DNA of 64,000 bases from Ancylobacter sp. Lp-2 (GCF_020523795.1 NZ_JAJALI010000003.1:372001-436000); one strand, 5' to 3'. Positions 42,557-53,906 are shown, numbered from the stretch's first letter. Made by a program: numbers and translations. The notes: a model not told the origin generated them from the letters alone.

Positions 42557-43636
42557 CTAGCGGCGGCGGAACCCGACATAGCCGCCATCGGCGTCGTAGA
42601 GCACGTCATAGCCGTTGAGCAGGTGGAAGCTGGTGTTGACGAACACCCGCTCGGGCGACACGCGCAGATGGATCGCCTCCGGCGCCAGCGGCGAGCCGCC
42701 GCCCACCGTGAAGCGGTAGAGTTCGAAGCCGTCCTGTGCCGTGCCGGCGCGGATCGCCACCTCGGTTCCCGCCGGCAGCGTTCCCTCGGCGCCCGCCGCC
42801 TGCGCCGGCGGCACCGTCATGAACATCGCCGACACGCCGGTATCGACCAGCACCGTGCCGCAGGCCGCTGGCGTCGCGCCGTTGAGCGCGATGCAGGCCG
42901 GCGTCGCCTTCCAGTCCGATCCGTCGTCCTGGCGGTCGAGCTTGAGCGCGCGGAAATCGCCGTGCGTATTGCCGCCGGTCAGCCCGACATGCACGCCCTC
43001 CGGCGAGAGAATGTAGCCGCGCCGGCGGGGTCCACCCTTTTCGACGCCCTCCCCGCCGGTCACCCGCAGCAGCGGGTTCTTGTCCGGCGTGCTCTGGCTC
43101 TGCCGGTCGGCCTCGCGGGCGAAGCCCACCCCGACCATGGCGATATGCTCGGGCATCTGCCGGGGCGTGCAGTCGCGGGCATAGTCGAGGCAGCGCAGCT
43201 CGGTCACCGCCAGCACCGGCATCGGCTCGGTGGTGACGGAGGCCCCCTCCTTGCCGGACAGCGTCACCGGCACCACCACCCATTGGCCGATCATCAGACG
43301 ACCAGAGGAGGTGTAGGTCAGTTGCCCCGCTCCCTGGCTCGGCAGCTGGTTGAAGCCGGGAATATAGGCCGCGGCCACCACGATGCCGGTGGAGCCGGAA
43401 TCGAGATCGGCCGACAGCCGCCGCTCGCTGCCGGGGAAGGACAGCCCGATGCGCGGCACCCGGTCGATCTGGCCGCCCGGCTCGGCGTCGAGATAGCGCA
43501 GGAACAAGCCTTCGCGGAATGGCGCGTAGTCCGGCAGCCCGGCGGCCCAAGCCGCCGACATCGCGGCCGGCATCGCCATCGAGATCGCCACCGTCGCGGC
43601 CAGCACCCGCAGCGCGCCCGTCACGCTTCCGCGCAT
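42557..43636 (-). CDS. Pepsin-like (A1-type) aspartic protease homologue
   Basis: A 359-residue protein with a signal peptide (about 1-32). It has two catalytic-type motifs 186 residues apart: Asp79-Ser-Gly-Ser (LSADLDSGSTGIVV) and Asp265-Thr-Gly-Val (GTVLVDTGVSAMFM), nearly the spacing of pepsin (32 and 215). A flap-like Tyr108 (LTYTSSGRLMIG), a MVGVGFA block at 167-173 equivalent to pepsin ILGLAY, and a C-terminal YDVLYDADGGYVGF matching the pepsin end (TVFD..NNKVGLA) support a bilobal fold. It is probably periplasmic. The family call is my own alignment by eye; activity is untested. Confidence 0.65.
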   Translation of the reverse strand: MRGSVTGALRVLAATVAISMAMPAAMSAAWAAGLPDYAPFREGLFLRYLDAEPGGQIDRVPRIGLSFPGSERRLSADLDSGSTGIVVAAAYIPGFNQLPSQGAGQLTYTSSGRLMIGQWVVVPVTLSGKEGASVTTEPMPVLAVTELRCLDYARDCTPRQMPEHIAMVGVGFAREADRQSQSTPDKNPLLRVTGGEGVEKGGPRRRGYILSPEGVHVGLTGGNTHGDFRALKLDRQDDGSDWKATPACIALNGATPAACGTVLVDTGVSAMFMTVPPAQAAGAEGTLPAGTEVAIRAGTAQDGFELYRFTVGGGSPLAPEAIHLRVSPERVFVNTSFHLLNGYDVLYDADGGYVGFRRR

Positions 43637-43646
43637 GCCGTCGTCC

Positions 43647-45308
43647 TCACATATTGGGATAGTTCGGCCCGCCGCCGCCTTCCGGCGTCACCCAGGTGAT
43701 GTTGCGGTTGGGATCCTTGATGTCGCAGGTCTTGCAGTGCACGCAGTTCTGCGCGTTGATCACGAAGACCTCCTCGCCGTCCTTCTCCACCCACTCATAC
43801 ACGCCCGCCGGGCAGTAGCGGTTGGACGGGCCGGCATAGACGTCGTGCTCGGAGGCTTTCTGCAGCGCCATGTCGCGCACCTTGAGATGAACCGGCTGGT
43901 CCTCCTCATGGTTGGTGTTGGACAGGAACACCGAGGACAGCCGATCGAACGACACCACGCCGTCCGGCTTGGGATAGGCGATCTTCTTCGAATCCTTTGC
44001 CGGCTTCAGCGTGTCCGAGTCCGGCTTGCCGTGGCCGAGCGTGCCGAAGGGCGACCACTTCAAGAGCGTGTTCGCCCACATGTCGAGCCCGCCCAGCCCG
44101 ATGCCGATGAAGGTGCCGAACTTCGACCACAGCGGCTTGACGTTGCGCACCTTCCACAGATCGGCGCCGATCTCACCGGCGCGCCAGCCGGTCTCGTAGC
44201 CCTCCAGCACGTCCTGCGCCCGGCCGGCGGCGAGCGCGGCGGCGGCCTCCTCGGCGGCGAGGATGCCGGAGAGCACGGCATTATGGCTGCCCTTGATGCG
44301 CGGCACGTTGACGAAGCCGGCGGCGCAGCCGATCAGTGCCCCGCCGGGAAACACGGTGCGCGGCACCGACTGGTAGCCGCCCTCGGTGATCGCCCGCGCG
44401 CCATAGGAGAGCCGCTTGCCGCCCTCCAGCTGCGCGCGGATCAGCGGGTGGGTCTTGAAGCGCTGGAATTCCTCGAACGGCGACAGATACGGGTTCGTGT
44501 AGTTCAGGTGGACGACGAAGCCGACCACCGCCTGCCCGTCCTCCAGATGGTAGAGGAAGGAGCCGCCGCCGGTGGTGCCGTCGAGCGGCCAGCCGAACGA
44601 GTGCTGCACCAGCCCCGGCTTGTGCTTGGCCGGATCGAGCTGCCACAGCTCCTTCAGCCCGAGGCCGAATTTCGGCGGCTCGCGGCCCTCGTCCAGCTTG
44701 TACCGGGCGATGAGCTCTTTGGAGAGCGAGCCGCGCGCGCCCTCGGCGAACAGCGTGTACTTGCCGCGCAGCTCCATGCCGCGCGCGAAGTTCGGACCGG
44801 GCTCGCCGTCGCGACCGATGCCCATGTCGCCGGTGGCGATGCCGGTGACGGCACCATTCTCGTCGAACAGCAGTTCGGCGGCGGCGAAGCCGGGATAGAT
44901 CTCGACGCCCAGCGCCTCGGCCTTGCCGGCCAGCCACCGGCAGACATTGCCGAGCGAGCCGACATAATTGCCGTGATTGTTCATCAAGGGCGGCATCAGC
45001 CCGTTGGGCAGCCGCAGCGAGCCGGCGGGGCCGAGCAGGTAGAAGCGGTCCTCGGTAACTTCAGTCTTCAGCGGCGCGTCGGCTTCCTCGCGCCAGTCCG
45101 GGAACAGCCGGTCGAGGCCGATGGGGTCGATCACCGCGCCGGACAGGATATGCGCACCGATCTCCGAGCCCTTCTCGACGACGACGACGGACAGGTTCTC
45201 GTCGAGCTGCTTCAGCCGGATCGCCGCGGCGAGGCCCGCCGGCCCGCCGCCGACCACCACCACGTCGTAATCCATGCCCTCGCGTTCGGGCAGCTCGGCG
45301 GCATTCAT
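43647..45308 (-). CDS. Electron-transfer flavoprotein-ubiquinone oxidoreductase
   Basis: A 553-residue membrane-associated flavo-iron-sulfur protein linking ETF (from acyl-CoA and amino-acid dehydrogenases) to the quinone pool. The FAD-binding DYDVVVVGGGPAGLAAAIRL is at the N-terminus, and the 4Fe-4S cysteines are Cys499, Cys522, Cys525 and Cys528 in CPAGVYEW ... NCVHCKTCDIKD. The ATG at 45308 has GGAGAG six bases upstream; a longer frame exists. It is divergent from the UDG gene. ETF subunit genes are elsewhere. Confidence 0.96.
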   Translation of the reverse strand: MNAAELPEREGMDYDVVVVGGGPAGLAAAIRLKQLDENLSVVVVEKGSEIGAHILSGAVIDPIGLDRLFPDWREEADAPLKTEVTEDRFYLLGPAGSLRLPNGLMPPLMNNHGNYVGSLGNVCRWLAGKAEALGVEIYPGFAAAELLFDENGAVTGIATGDMGIGRDGEPGPNFARGMELRGKYTLFAEGARGSLSKELIARYKLDEGREPPKFGLGLKELWQLDPAKHKPGLVQHSFGWPLDGTTGGGSFLYHLEDGQAVVGFVVHLNYTNPYLSPFEEFQRFKTHPLIRAQLEGGKRLSYGARAITEGGYQSVPRTVFPGGALIGCAAGFVNVPRIKGSHNAVLSGILAAEEAAAALAAGRAQDVLEGYETGWRAGEIGADLWKVRNVKPLWSKFGTFIGIGLGGLDMWANTLLKWSPFGTLGHGKPDSDTLKPAKDSKKIAYPKPDGVVSFDRLSSVFLSNTNHEEDQPVHLKVRDMALQKASEHDVYAGPSNRYCPAGVYEWVEKDGEEVFVINAQNCVHCKTCDIKDPNRNITWVTPEGGGGPNYPNM

Positions 45309-45397
45309 GTCACTCTCCGGCACGCAATCTGTTGTCTGGACTTCTTCCATGCTTGCGCCGGCCTGACAATCGTCGCCGCGACGCGATAGAATGGGAT

Positions 45398-46282
45398 ATG
45401 GACCTTTCCCACGATCCGCGCGACGTCGATCCGCGCGCCGCGCTTGCCGATCTCATGGCCTTCTACGCTGAAGCCGGGGTCGATGCCGGCATCGGCGATG
45501 CCCCGGTCGACCGATTCGCCGAGAGCGCCGCCGAACGCAGCACCGCACGCACCGCCAGCCGGCCGGCTGCCGCTACTTCTTCCGCCGAGCCCGGCGCGCC
45601 AGCCGCGAGGCGGGAGCCCGCGCGCGCTCCTGCCCCGCCGCCGCTCGCCGCCGCCCCTCCCCCGCCGGATCGGGCCGCCGCCGATGCCCGCGAAGCCGCC
45701 GCCTCCGCGCCCGACCTCGACGCGCTGCGCGATCTGCTGGAGCGCTTCGACGGTTGCCCGCTGAAGCTCACCGCCACCCGCCTCGTCTTCGCCGACGGCA
45801 ATCCGCAGGCGCGGCTGATGCTGGTCGGCGAGGCGCCCGGCCGCGACGAGGACATCGAGGGCAAGCCCTTCGTCGGCCGCTCCGGCAAGCTGCTCGACCG
45901 CATGCTCGCCGCCATCGGCATCGACCGCACGCAGGCCTACATCGCCAATGTCGTGCCGTGGCGCCCGCCGGGCAACCGCACGCCGACGCCGCAGGAGACC
46001 GCCATCTGCCTGCCGTTCATCCGCCGGCAGATCGAGCTCGCCAACCCCGACGTGCTGGTCTGCCTCGGCGGCCCCTCGGCGCAGACGCTGCTCGGCATCA
46101 AGGATGGCATCACCAAGGCGCGTGGCCGCTGGATGGAATACGACACCGGCACGCGGCGCATACAGGCACTCGCCACCTTCCACCCGGCCTATCTGCTGCG
46201 CACGCCGCTCGGCAAGCGCATGGTCTGGCGCGACCTTTTGGCCGTCGAGCGCAAGCTCGCCGAGCCGCCGGTCGCCGACTGA
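45398..46282 (+). CDS. Uracil-DNA glycosylase, family 4-like
   Basis: A 294-residue protein: about 105 residues of Ala/Pro/Arg-rich linker, then a UDG-superfamily domain. Motif 1 is GEAPGRDED (144-152) and motif 2 is HPAYLLR (262-268); [17 protein letters not shown] is typical of family 4/5. Family 4 enzymes carry a 4Fe-4S cluster on C-x2-C ... C ... C. Here Cys120, Cys204 and Cys222 are in place but the first position is Phe117 (RFDGCPLK). It removes uracil from DNA to prevent C-to-T mutations. It lies divergent from the ETF-QO gene. Confidence 0.88.
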   Translation: MDLSHDPRDVDPRAALADLMAFYAEAGVDAGIGDAPVDRFAESAAERSTARTASRPAAATSSAEPGAPAARREPARAPAPPPLAAAPPPPDRAAADAREAAASAPDLDALRDLLERFDGCPLKLTATRLVFADGNPQARLMLVGEAPGRDEDIEGKPFVGRSGKLLDRMLAAIGIDRTQAYIANVVPWRPPGNRTPTPQETAICLPFIRRQIELANPDVLVCLGGPSAQTLLGIKDGITKARGRWMEYDTGTRRIQALATFHPAYLLRTPLGKRMVWRDLLAVERKLAEPPVAD

Positions 46283-46666
46283 CGCGGCCTCCGGCGCCCC
46301 TGCCGGCTCCCTCGCCAATTCGCGCGCCCATCGCGCGGGCGCGACAGATGAGGCAGGACGCGACGCCCTCCTCGCGGGGACGTGGGACAAGGGCCTTCGG
46401 ACCAGCACATGTCCCTGCCCTCTCCGATGCACGGCGCCGGTCGATCCTCCCGGCGAGAGCATCTCCGCCCGCCGTCGCGGACGATCGCAAGAAAAACGAG
46501 GCCTGCGCGACGCGCCGGATCCCGGGCGCTTCGCCGCCGCTCGACCCTCTGATCCATGTCATCGCCGCGTCGGCGTCACGGACTTAAGACCAGTTCCATT
46601 CTGCACGGCAACCGCGTAGTGTTTCCCTAGCGGCGCACCACCGCCGCATCGGACAGGGGCATGCCG
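46283..46666. other. Spacer upstream of cydAB
   Basis: A 384-base stretch with no supported gene; the region after about 46560 is the likely promoter of cydAB. I do not see a convincing FNR/Anr box. Confidence 0.5.
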
Positions 46667-48079
46667 ATGGAATTCGATCCCGTTCTGCTGGCTCGCATTC
46701 AATTCGCCTTCACCGTCTCCTTCCACATCATCTTTCCCAGCTTCACCATCGGCCTCGCGGCCTATATCGCCACGCTGGAAGTGTTGTGGATCACCACGGG
46801 CCGCGAGCACTTCCACCGCATCGCCCGCTTCTTCACCAAGATCTTCGCCGTCTCCTTCGGCATGGGCGTGGTGTCGGGGATAGTGCTGTCCTACCAGTTC
46901 GGCACGAACTGGAGCCATTTCTCCCACGTCGTCGGCAACGTTGTCGGGCCGATGATCGGCTACGAGGTGCTGACCGCCTTCTTCCTGGAGGCCACCTTCC
47001 TCGGCATCATGCTGTTCGGCTGGAACCGGGTGCCGAAGGGGCTGCACGTCTTCGCCTCCATCGCGGTGGCGGTGGGCACCAGCCTCTCGGCCTTCTGGAT
47101 CCTGGCGGCCAATAGCTGGATGCAGACCCCGGCCGGCCACGAGGTCATCGACGGCATCGCCTATCCGGTCGACTGGCTCGCCGCCATCTTCAATCCGAGC
47201 TTCCCCTACCGCTTCATGCACATGGTGACGGCCTGCTACCTCACCACCGCGCTGGTGGTGCTGGCGATCGGCGCCCGCTACGTCTATGCGGGGAAATACC
47301 CGCAGGACGGGCGCACCATGATGCGCATGGCCATCGGGCTCATCGCCATCCTCGCGCCGATCCAGGCCTATATCGGCGACGCGCACGGCCTCAACACGCT
47401 GCAGCACCAGCCGGCCAAGATCGCCGCGGTCGAGGCGAACTGGGGCGGCCACCCGCCGGGAGCCGGCGTGCCGCTGGTGCTGTTCGCCATTCCCAACGAG
47501 AAGACCGAGAGCAACGACTACGAGATCGCCATCCCGCATCTCGGCAGCCTCATCCTCACCCATAGCTGGACCGACGGCTTCGCCAGCCTGAAGGATTTCC
47601 CGCCGCAGGACCGGCCGCCGCTGCTGGTGCCGTTCTTCGCCTTCCGCATCATGGTGGGGCTCGGCGTGCTGATGATCGCGCTCGGCTGGGTCGGCGCCTT
47701 CCTGCTGTGGCGCCGCCGGCTGTTCGAGACCGACTGGTATCTCTGGCCCACCCAGTTCGTCTGGCCGGTCGGCTTCATCACCGTGCTGTCCGGCTGGTTC
47801 GTCACCGAGGTCGGGCGCCAGCCCTGGGTCGCCACCGGCATCTTGCGCACCGCCGACGCCATCTCGCCGGTCGAGGGCTGGGCGGTGTTCGTCACCCTCG
47901 TGCTGTTCGTCATCGTCTACGGCATCGTGTTCTCCGGCGGCATCTACTACATCAACCGGCTGATCGTGCGCGGCCCCACCGGCGCCTCCATCGAGCCGCC
48001 GGACGACGGCCTGCCGAGCCAGCCGCTCTCCGGCGCCCGCCAGGCGGCGCGCGCCGCCATCCAGCAACCCGGGGAGTGA
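46667..48079 (+). CDS. cydA: Cytochrome bd-type quinol oxidase subunit I
   Basis: A 470-residue subunit with about nine membrane helices that binds hemes b558, b595 and d and reduces oxygen with quinol. The heme ligand His20 (VSFHIIFPSFTIG), the quinone-site motif VTEVGRQPW (near 380) and a short Q-loop (about 60 residues between helices) place it in the CIO-type, cyanide-insensitive branch. The ATG at 46667 is preferred since AGGGG lies seven bases upstream; 46661 is too close. It is followed by cydB after five bases. Confidence 0.94.
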   Translation: MEFDPVLLARIQFAFTVSFHIIFPSFTIGLAAYIATLEVLWITTGREHFHRIARFFTKIFAVSFGMGVVSGIVLSYQFGTNWSHFSHVVGNVVGPMIGYEVLTAFFLEATFLGIMLFGWNRVPKGLHVFASIAVAVGTSLSAFWILAANSWMQTPAGHEVIDGIAYPVDWLAAIFNPSFPYRFMHMVTACYLTTALVVLAIGARYVYAGKYPQDGRTMMRMAIGLIAILAPIQAYIGDAHGLNTLQHQPAKIAAVEANWGGHPPGAGVPLVLFAIPNEKTESNDYEIAIPHLGSLILTHSWTDGFASLKDFPPQDRPPLLVPFFAFRIMVGLGVLMIALGWVGAFLLWRRRLFETDWYLWPTQFVWPVGFITVLSGWFVTEVGRQPWVATGILRTADAISPVEGWAVFVTLVLFVIVYGIVFSGGIYYINRLIVRGPTGASIEPPDDGLPSQPLSGARQAARAAIQQPGE

Positions 48080-48084
48080 GCGTC

Positions 48085-49104
48085 ATGATCAGCCTCGGCA
48101 TGGACTACTATCTGCCCGTCATCTGGGCGCTGCTGCTGGCGGTCGCGATCGCCCTGTATGTGATCCTCGACGGCTTCGATCTCGGCATCGGCATCCTGTT
48201 CCCCTTTGCCCGCAGCGAGGTGGAGAAGGACCAGATGATGAACTCGGTCGCCCCGTTCTGGGACGGCAACGAGACCTGGCTGATCCTCGGCGGCGGCGGG
48301 CTACTCGTCGCCTTCCCGCTCGCCTATTCGATCCTGATGCCGGCGCTCTACCTGCCGGTGATCTTCATGCTGCTGGCGCTGGTGTTTCGCGGCGTGGCCT
48401 TCGAGTTCCGCCACGTCGCCGACACCAGCCGCTTCCTGTGGAACGTCGCCTTCGCCGGCGGCTCGACGCTCGCCGCCTTCTTCCAGGGCGTGCTGCTCGG
48501 CGGCTTCGTGCAGGGCATGAAGGTGGAGAACAACGCCTTCGCCGGTGGCCCGCTCGACTGGGCGACGCCCTTCGCGCTCCTCTGCGGCCTCGGCGTCACC
48601 GCCGGCTACGCGCTGATCGGCGCGGTGTGGCTGATCCTCAAGACCGACGGCGCCGCCCAGGCCCGCGCCCGTCACCATGCCCGCTGGTTGCTGCCGCTGG
48701 TGCTGGTGTTCATGGGGATCGTCAGCCTGTGGACGCCGATCGCCTTCCCGCGCATCGCCGACCGCTGGTTCTCGCTGCCGAACCTCTATTACCTCGCGCC
48801 GATCCCGCTGGTGACGCTGCTGCTGGCCGGCCTCGTCTGGCGTTGGCTGGAGCGCGGCCACGAGCACCTGCCGTTCCTCGGGGTGATCGGGCTGTTCCTG
48901 CTCGGCTATCTCGGCATCGGCGTGTCGATCTTCCCGCATCTGGTGCCGCCGGTGCTCACCGTGTGGCAGACCGCGGCGGCGCCCGCGAGCCAGGTGTTCA
49001 TGCTCATCGGCACGGTGTTCATGCTGCCGCTGATCCTCGGCTATGTCGGCTTCGTCTACTGGACCTTCCGCGGCAAGGTGCGCGCCGGCGAGGGCTACCA
49101 CTAG
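48085..49104 (+). CDS. cydB: Cytochrome bd-type quinol oxidase subunit II
   Basis: A 339-residue integral membrane subunit with eight or nine helices. LDGFDLGIGILFPF and NETWLILGGGGLLVAFP are signature segments of CydB. It forms the heterodimer with CydA. The cydCD exporter and CydX genes are not adjacent; CIO-type operons often lack them. The gene ends at 49104, convergent with rnhB (22 bases apart). Confidence 0.94.
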   Translation: MISLGMDYYLPVIWALLLAVAIALYVILDGFDLGIGILFPFARSEVEKDQMMNSVAPFWDGNETWLILGGGGLLVAFPLAYSILMPALYLPVIFMLLALVFRGVAFEFRHVADTSRFLWNVAFAGGSTLAAFFQGVLLGGFVQGMKVENNAFAGGPLDWATPFALLCGLGVTAGYALIGAVWLILKTDGAAQARARHHARWLLPLVLVFMGIVSLWTPIAFPRIADRWFSLPNLYYLAPIPLVTLLLAGLVWRWLERGHEHLPFLGVIGLFLLGYLGIGVSIFPHLVPPVLTVWQTAAAPASQVFMLIGTVFMLPLILGYVGFVYWTFRGKVRAGEGYH

Positions 49105-49126
49105 CCCGGAACAGGCCGGCCGCCTG

Positions 49127-49777
49127 CTACTCGGCGGCTTCGGGCTCCCGCGCCAGCCGCAGGCGGATCGGCGCGAAGGAGGCGCGGTGGTGCCGGCACA
49201 CGCCGAGCCGCTCCAGCGCCGCGCCGTGCTCGGCGGTGCCGTAGCCCATGTGCCGCTCGAAGCCGTAGCCGGGATGCACCCGGCCCAATTCGCCCATCAG
49301 CCGGTCGCGCGTCACCTTGGCAACGATGGAAGCGGCGGCGATCGAGGCGATGAGCCCGTCGCCGCCGATGATCGCCCGCGCGGCGCAGCCGACCGGTGGT
49401 AGGTCGTTGCCGTCCACCAGCAGCAGGCGCGGCGCGCGCGGCAGACCGGCGGCGGCACGCGCGAGCGCCCACAGCGTCGCCTGGCGGATATTGGTGGCGT
49501 CGATGCGCGCCGGCGGGGCAAAGGCGACCGACACCTCTGCCGTCTCGCAGATGATCTCGTACAGCGCCTCGCGCTTGGCCGCCGTCAGCTTCTTGGAATC
49601 GTTGAGCCCGGCCGGCACCCGCTCGGGATCGAGGATCACCGCCGCCGCCACCACCGGCCCGGCCCACGGGCCGCGCCCCACCTCGTCGGCACCGGCCACC
49701 GGTACGTCGCCCGCCATCCAGGCGGCGGTCTCATGGGAGAAATCGGGACCGGAACGGGCAAGCGGGCGCGGCGGCAT
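49127..49777 (-). CDS. rnhB: Ribonuclease HII
   Basis: A 216-residue enzyme that cuts RNA in RNA-DNA hybrids and removes single ribonucleotides. Conserved acidic residues are in [14 protein letters not shown] (Asp and Glu), LLVDGN (Asp) and the later DRLM region. [17 protein letters not shown] is also typical. The start at 49777 ([10 protein letters not shown]) is chosen; an upstream in-frame start would add 14 residues. It is divergent from marC by 185 bases. Confidence 0.95.
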   Translation of the reverse strand: MPPRPLARSGPDFSHETAAWMAGDVPVAGADEVGRGPWAGPVVAAAVILDPERVPAGLNDSKKLTAAKREALYEIICETAEVSVAFAPPARIDATNIRQATLWALARAAAGLPRAPRLLLVDGNDLPPVGCAARAIIGGDGLIASIAAASIVAKVTRDRLMGELGRVHPGYGFERHMGYGTAEHGAALERLGVCRHHRASFAPIRLRLAREPEAAE

Positions 49778-49961
49778 TTTTGAGGGCGACTCCCTGTCGA
49801 CGGATTGTGCGCCGACCATGCGTCTCTATGCTGCCGGACGCAACGCCCGCAGCGCGCCCTCGTGTCGCCACAGGCGCAGCATGTGGATGGCGAGCCGGAT
49901 CGCGAGGCAGCTCGGCCCGATGGGGGACGAGGCCTCGCGATGGCCTCGTGCGGGCAAAGCG

Positions 49962-50585
49962 ATGAACTGGTCGGAACGCCTACAGGAATTCGTCACCTTC
50001 TGGGTCGTCATCGACCCGATCGGCACCCTGCCGGTCTTCCTGGCGGTCACCGCCGGGCTGGAGCCGGCGGCGCGGAAGAAGGCGGCGATACTGGCGGTGA
50101 TCATCGCCTTCTTCGTGCTGGTGTTCTTCGCGCTGGCCGGCCACTGGCTGCTCGACGCCATGGACGTCTCTATCGCGTCGTTCCAGATCGCCGGCGGCAT
50201 CGTGCTGTTCCTGTTCGCGCTCAGCATGATCCATGGCGGCCACGCCCAGAACGCGCATCCCGAGATCGACACTAACCCGATGGACCTCGCGGTCTATCCG
50301 CTGGCCATCCCCTCCATCGCCGGGCCGGGGGCGATGCTGGCGGCGGTGGTGCTGTCGGACGATGCGCGCCACGACTTCGCCGACCGCATGTTCACCCTCG
50401 GGACCATGAGCCTGGTGCTCATGGTCTCGCTGGTCCTGCTGCTCTGCGCCGGCTTCCTGTCACGGCTGATCGGGCGCGGCGGCGGCTCCATCATCTCGCG
50501 GGTGATGGGCATGATCCTCGCCGCGATGGCGATCGACCTCATCCTCAGCGCCGCCGCCGGCTGGCTGCATTTGCCGCCGATCTGA
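49962..50585 (+). CDS. MarC family membrane protein
   Basis: A 207-residue inner-membrane protein with six helices and the MarC core (FVTFWVVIDPIGTLPVFLAV and YPLAIPSIAGPGAMLAAVVL). The substrate is unknown; the old link to multiple antibiotic resistance is not supported experimentally. ATG 49962 begins the typical MNWSERLQEF; the longer frame upstream is antisense to rnhB. Convergent with the dienelactone hydrolase gene. Confidence 0.92.
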   Translation: MNWSERLQEFVTFWVVIDPIGTLPVFLAVTAGLEPAARKKAAILAVIIAFFVLVFFALAGHWLLDAMDVSIASFQIAGGIVLFLFALSMIHGGHAQNAHPEIDTNPMDLAVYPLAIPSIAGPGAMLAAVVLSDDARHDFADRMFTLGTMSLVLMVSLVLLLCAGFLSRLIGRGGGSIISRVMGMILAAMAIDLILSAAAGWLHLPPI

Positions 50586-50610
50586 ACGCCGGCCCCCCGC
50601 CTCGCGCCGG

Positions 50611-51492
50611 TCAGGTCTCCACCGGCGGCGGCGCGCCGAGATGCTTGGCGAGGAAGGCGCCGGTGCGGCTCCAGGCCAGCGCGGCCGCCTGCGGGTCGTA
50701 GCGCGTCGGGCCGGTATCGTTGTTGAAGGCGTGGTTGGCACCTTCATAGACATAGATCGTGTAGTCCTTGCCCGCCTTCTTGAGCGCCTCCTCATAGGCG
50801 GGGATGCCCTCGTTGATGCGGGTGTCCAGCCCGCCATATTGCAGCAGCAGCGCCGCCTTGATGTCCGGCACCTTGTCGAGCGGCGGCTGCGCGCCGTAAT
50901 AGGCGACGCCGGCCTTTAGCTGCGGGCTGGCCTCGGCGAGCAGGTTGACCATGCCGCCGCCCCAGCAGAAGCCGACCGCCCCCACCGATCCGGTCGAGGC
51001 CTCATGGCGGGCGAGGAAGGCCACCGCGTCGACGGCGCGCGCCAGCGTGGCCGGACGGTCGAGCGCGGCGATCATGTCGCGCGCCTTGTCCTCGTCGGCC
51101 GGCGTGCCGCCGTCGACCGAGAGCAGGTCGATGCCGAAGGCGAGATAGCCCTCCAGCGCCAGGCGGCGGGTGATGTCCTTGATATGCGGGTTGAGGCCGC
51201 GATTCTCGTGGATCACCAGCACCGCCGGCCGCTTGGCGTCGATGCGCTTGGCGCGGACGAGATAGCCGCTGACATTCTTGCCGCCGGAGAGGAAGCTCGC
51301 GGTGGTGATGTCGAGCCGCGCATCGTCCTCCGCCACCACGGCGGCGCTGGCATAGTCGTTGGACAGCAGCGGCAGCATGGCGCTCGCCGCCGCGACCGAT
51401 CCCGCCAGTGTGATCAGTCCGTCCATGAATGCCCGCCGGCCGAGCTGGCCGTGGGTGAAACGGTCGTAGAGATCGATGATGCGCTGGTCCAT
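50611..51492 (-). CDS. Dienelactone hydrolase family protein
   Basis: A 293-residue alpha/beta hydrolase of the DLH family. The Cys nucleophile is Cys176 in VGFCWGGGM, with Asp in GGLDTRINEG and His in GANHAFNN; Glu96 (IHENRGL) is conserved. The N-terminus has RRAFMDGLITLAGSVAAASA, a twin-arginine-like signal, suggesting export of a folded enzyme. Substrate may be dienelactone or another ester. The next gene (groL) is separated by about 390 bases of repeats. Confidence 0.9.
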   Translation of the reverse strand: MDQRIIDLYDRFTHGQLGRRAFMDGLITLAGSVAAASAMLPLLSNDYASAAVVAEDDARLDITTASFLSGGKNVSGYLVRAKRIDAKRPAVLVIHENRGLNPHIKDITRRLALEGYLAFGIDLLSVDGGTPADEDKARDMIAALDRPATLARAVDAVAFLARHEASTGSVGAVGFCWGGGMVNLLAEASPQLKAGVAYYGAQPPLDKVPDIKAALLLQYGGLDTRINEGIPAYEEALKKAGKDYTIYVYEGANHAFNNDTGPTRYDPQAAALAWSRTGAFLAKHLGAPPPVET

Positions 51493-51570
51493 TGGCGTCC
51501 CTCCCGAGGAGGCGGCAGGGTGGACCGGATCACGATCTCGCGCACATCAGAAATCGGCGAGCGGGCGCCG

Positions 51571-51607
51571 CGCCAAAAAGAAAGGGCGCCGCTCGCGCCG
51601 CGCCCTT
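51571..51607 (-). terminator. groESL terminator
   Basis: GC-rich stem (51582-51589 with 51600-51607) followed on the minus strand by TTTCTTTTTGG. It is the likely end of the groESL transcript, about 275 bases past the groL stop, and follows the tandem repeats. Confidence 0.65.
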
Positions 51608-51634
51608 CCCTGTCCCATCGGCTGAACCGCCGCG

Positions 51635-51882
51635 GAAGTCCATTCCGCCACCGAAGTCGGGCGAGCCCGACTTCGGTACACAGAACCGCGTGAGCGATTG
51701 GACTTCGACCGGAAATCCATGCCGCCATCCCAAGCCGGGCTTGCCCGGCTTGGGCACGTAAACCGCGTGGGCGATTTGGACTTCGATCAGAAGTCCATGC
51801 CGCCCATGCCGCCGCCCGCTGAAGTCGGCTGTTGCCGACTTCCGTTTCGCGCGAACGAGCCGGGCGGCCGGGATGGACGTCC
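51635..51882 (-). repeat. Decayed tandem copies of the groL 3' end with hairpins
   Basis: Three tandem units follow the groL stop. Positions 51787-51817 repeat exactly the 31 bases of the groL end at 51883-51913 (coding GGMGGMDF and stop). Two further units near 51713 and 51635 carry weaker copies (GGMDF-like). Each unit includes a hairpin (51821-51842; 51729-51754; 51651-51676) and a shared AACCGCGTGRGCGATT spacer. Unit length is about 75-95 bases. They look like duplicated gene end plus terminator. Confidence 0.8.
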
Positions 51883-53565
<1,683 letters not shown>

Positions 53566-53609
53566 TCAGCGGGGGCGGGGCGTGCCGGTCGGGGCGCGGG
53601 CGGCCGCTG

Positions 53610-53906
53610 TCAGCCGACGATGCCCATGACGTCGGATTCCTTCATGATGAGGTAGTCGGTGCCGTCGAGCTTCACCTCGGTGCCCGACCACTTGCCGAAC
53701 AGCACCTTGTCGCCGGCCTTCACGTCGAGCGGAACCAGCTTGCCGGCCTCGTCGCGGGCGCCGGGCCCGACGGAGACGACTTCGCCCTGCGAGGGCTTTT
53801 CCTTGGCGCTGTCGGGGATGATGATCCCGCCGGCGGTCTTCTCTTCAGCGTCGATGCGCTTCACCACGATGCGGTCGTGCAGGGGACGGAACTTGAGCTT
53901 GGCCAT
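53610..53906 (-). CDS. groES: Co-chaperonin GroES
   Basis: A 98-residue GroES, the lid of the chaperonin. [20 protein letters not shown], the mobile loop ([19 protein letters not shown]) and [13 protein letters not shown] are characteristic. It precedes groL by 89 bases. A CIRCE operator lies 72 bases upstream, so HrcA should repress the operon until heat or unfolded-protein stress. Confidence 0.98.
   Translation of the reverse strand: MAKLKFRPLHDRIVVKRIDAEEKTAGGIIIPDSAKEKPSQGEVVSVGPGARDEAGKLVPLDVKAGDKVLFGKWSGTEVKLDGTDYLIMKESDVMGIVG

Noticed and set aside
41321-43699. 792-codon open frame on the plus strand
   Set aside because: Antisense to phnC and the aspartic protease gene; shadow of GC-biased codons.
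46560-46660. FNR/Anr box before cydAB
   Set aside because: No TTGAT-N4-ATCAA-like site could be found.
46559-48067. 502-codon open frame antisense to cydA
   Set aside because: His/Asp/Gln/Arg-rich translation typical of the antisense of a membrane-protein gene.
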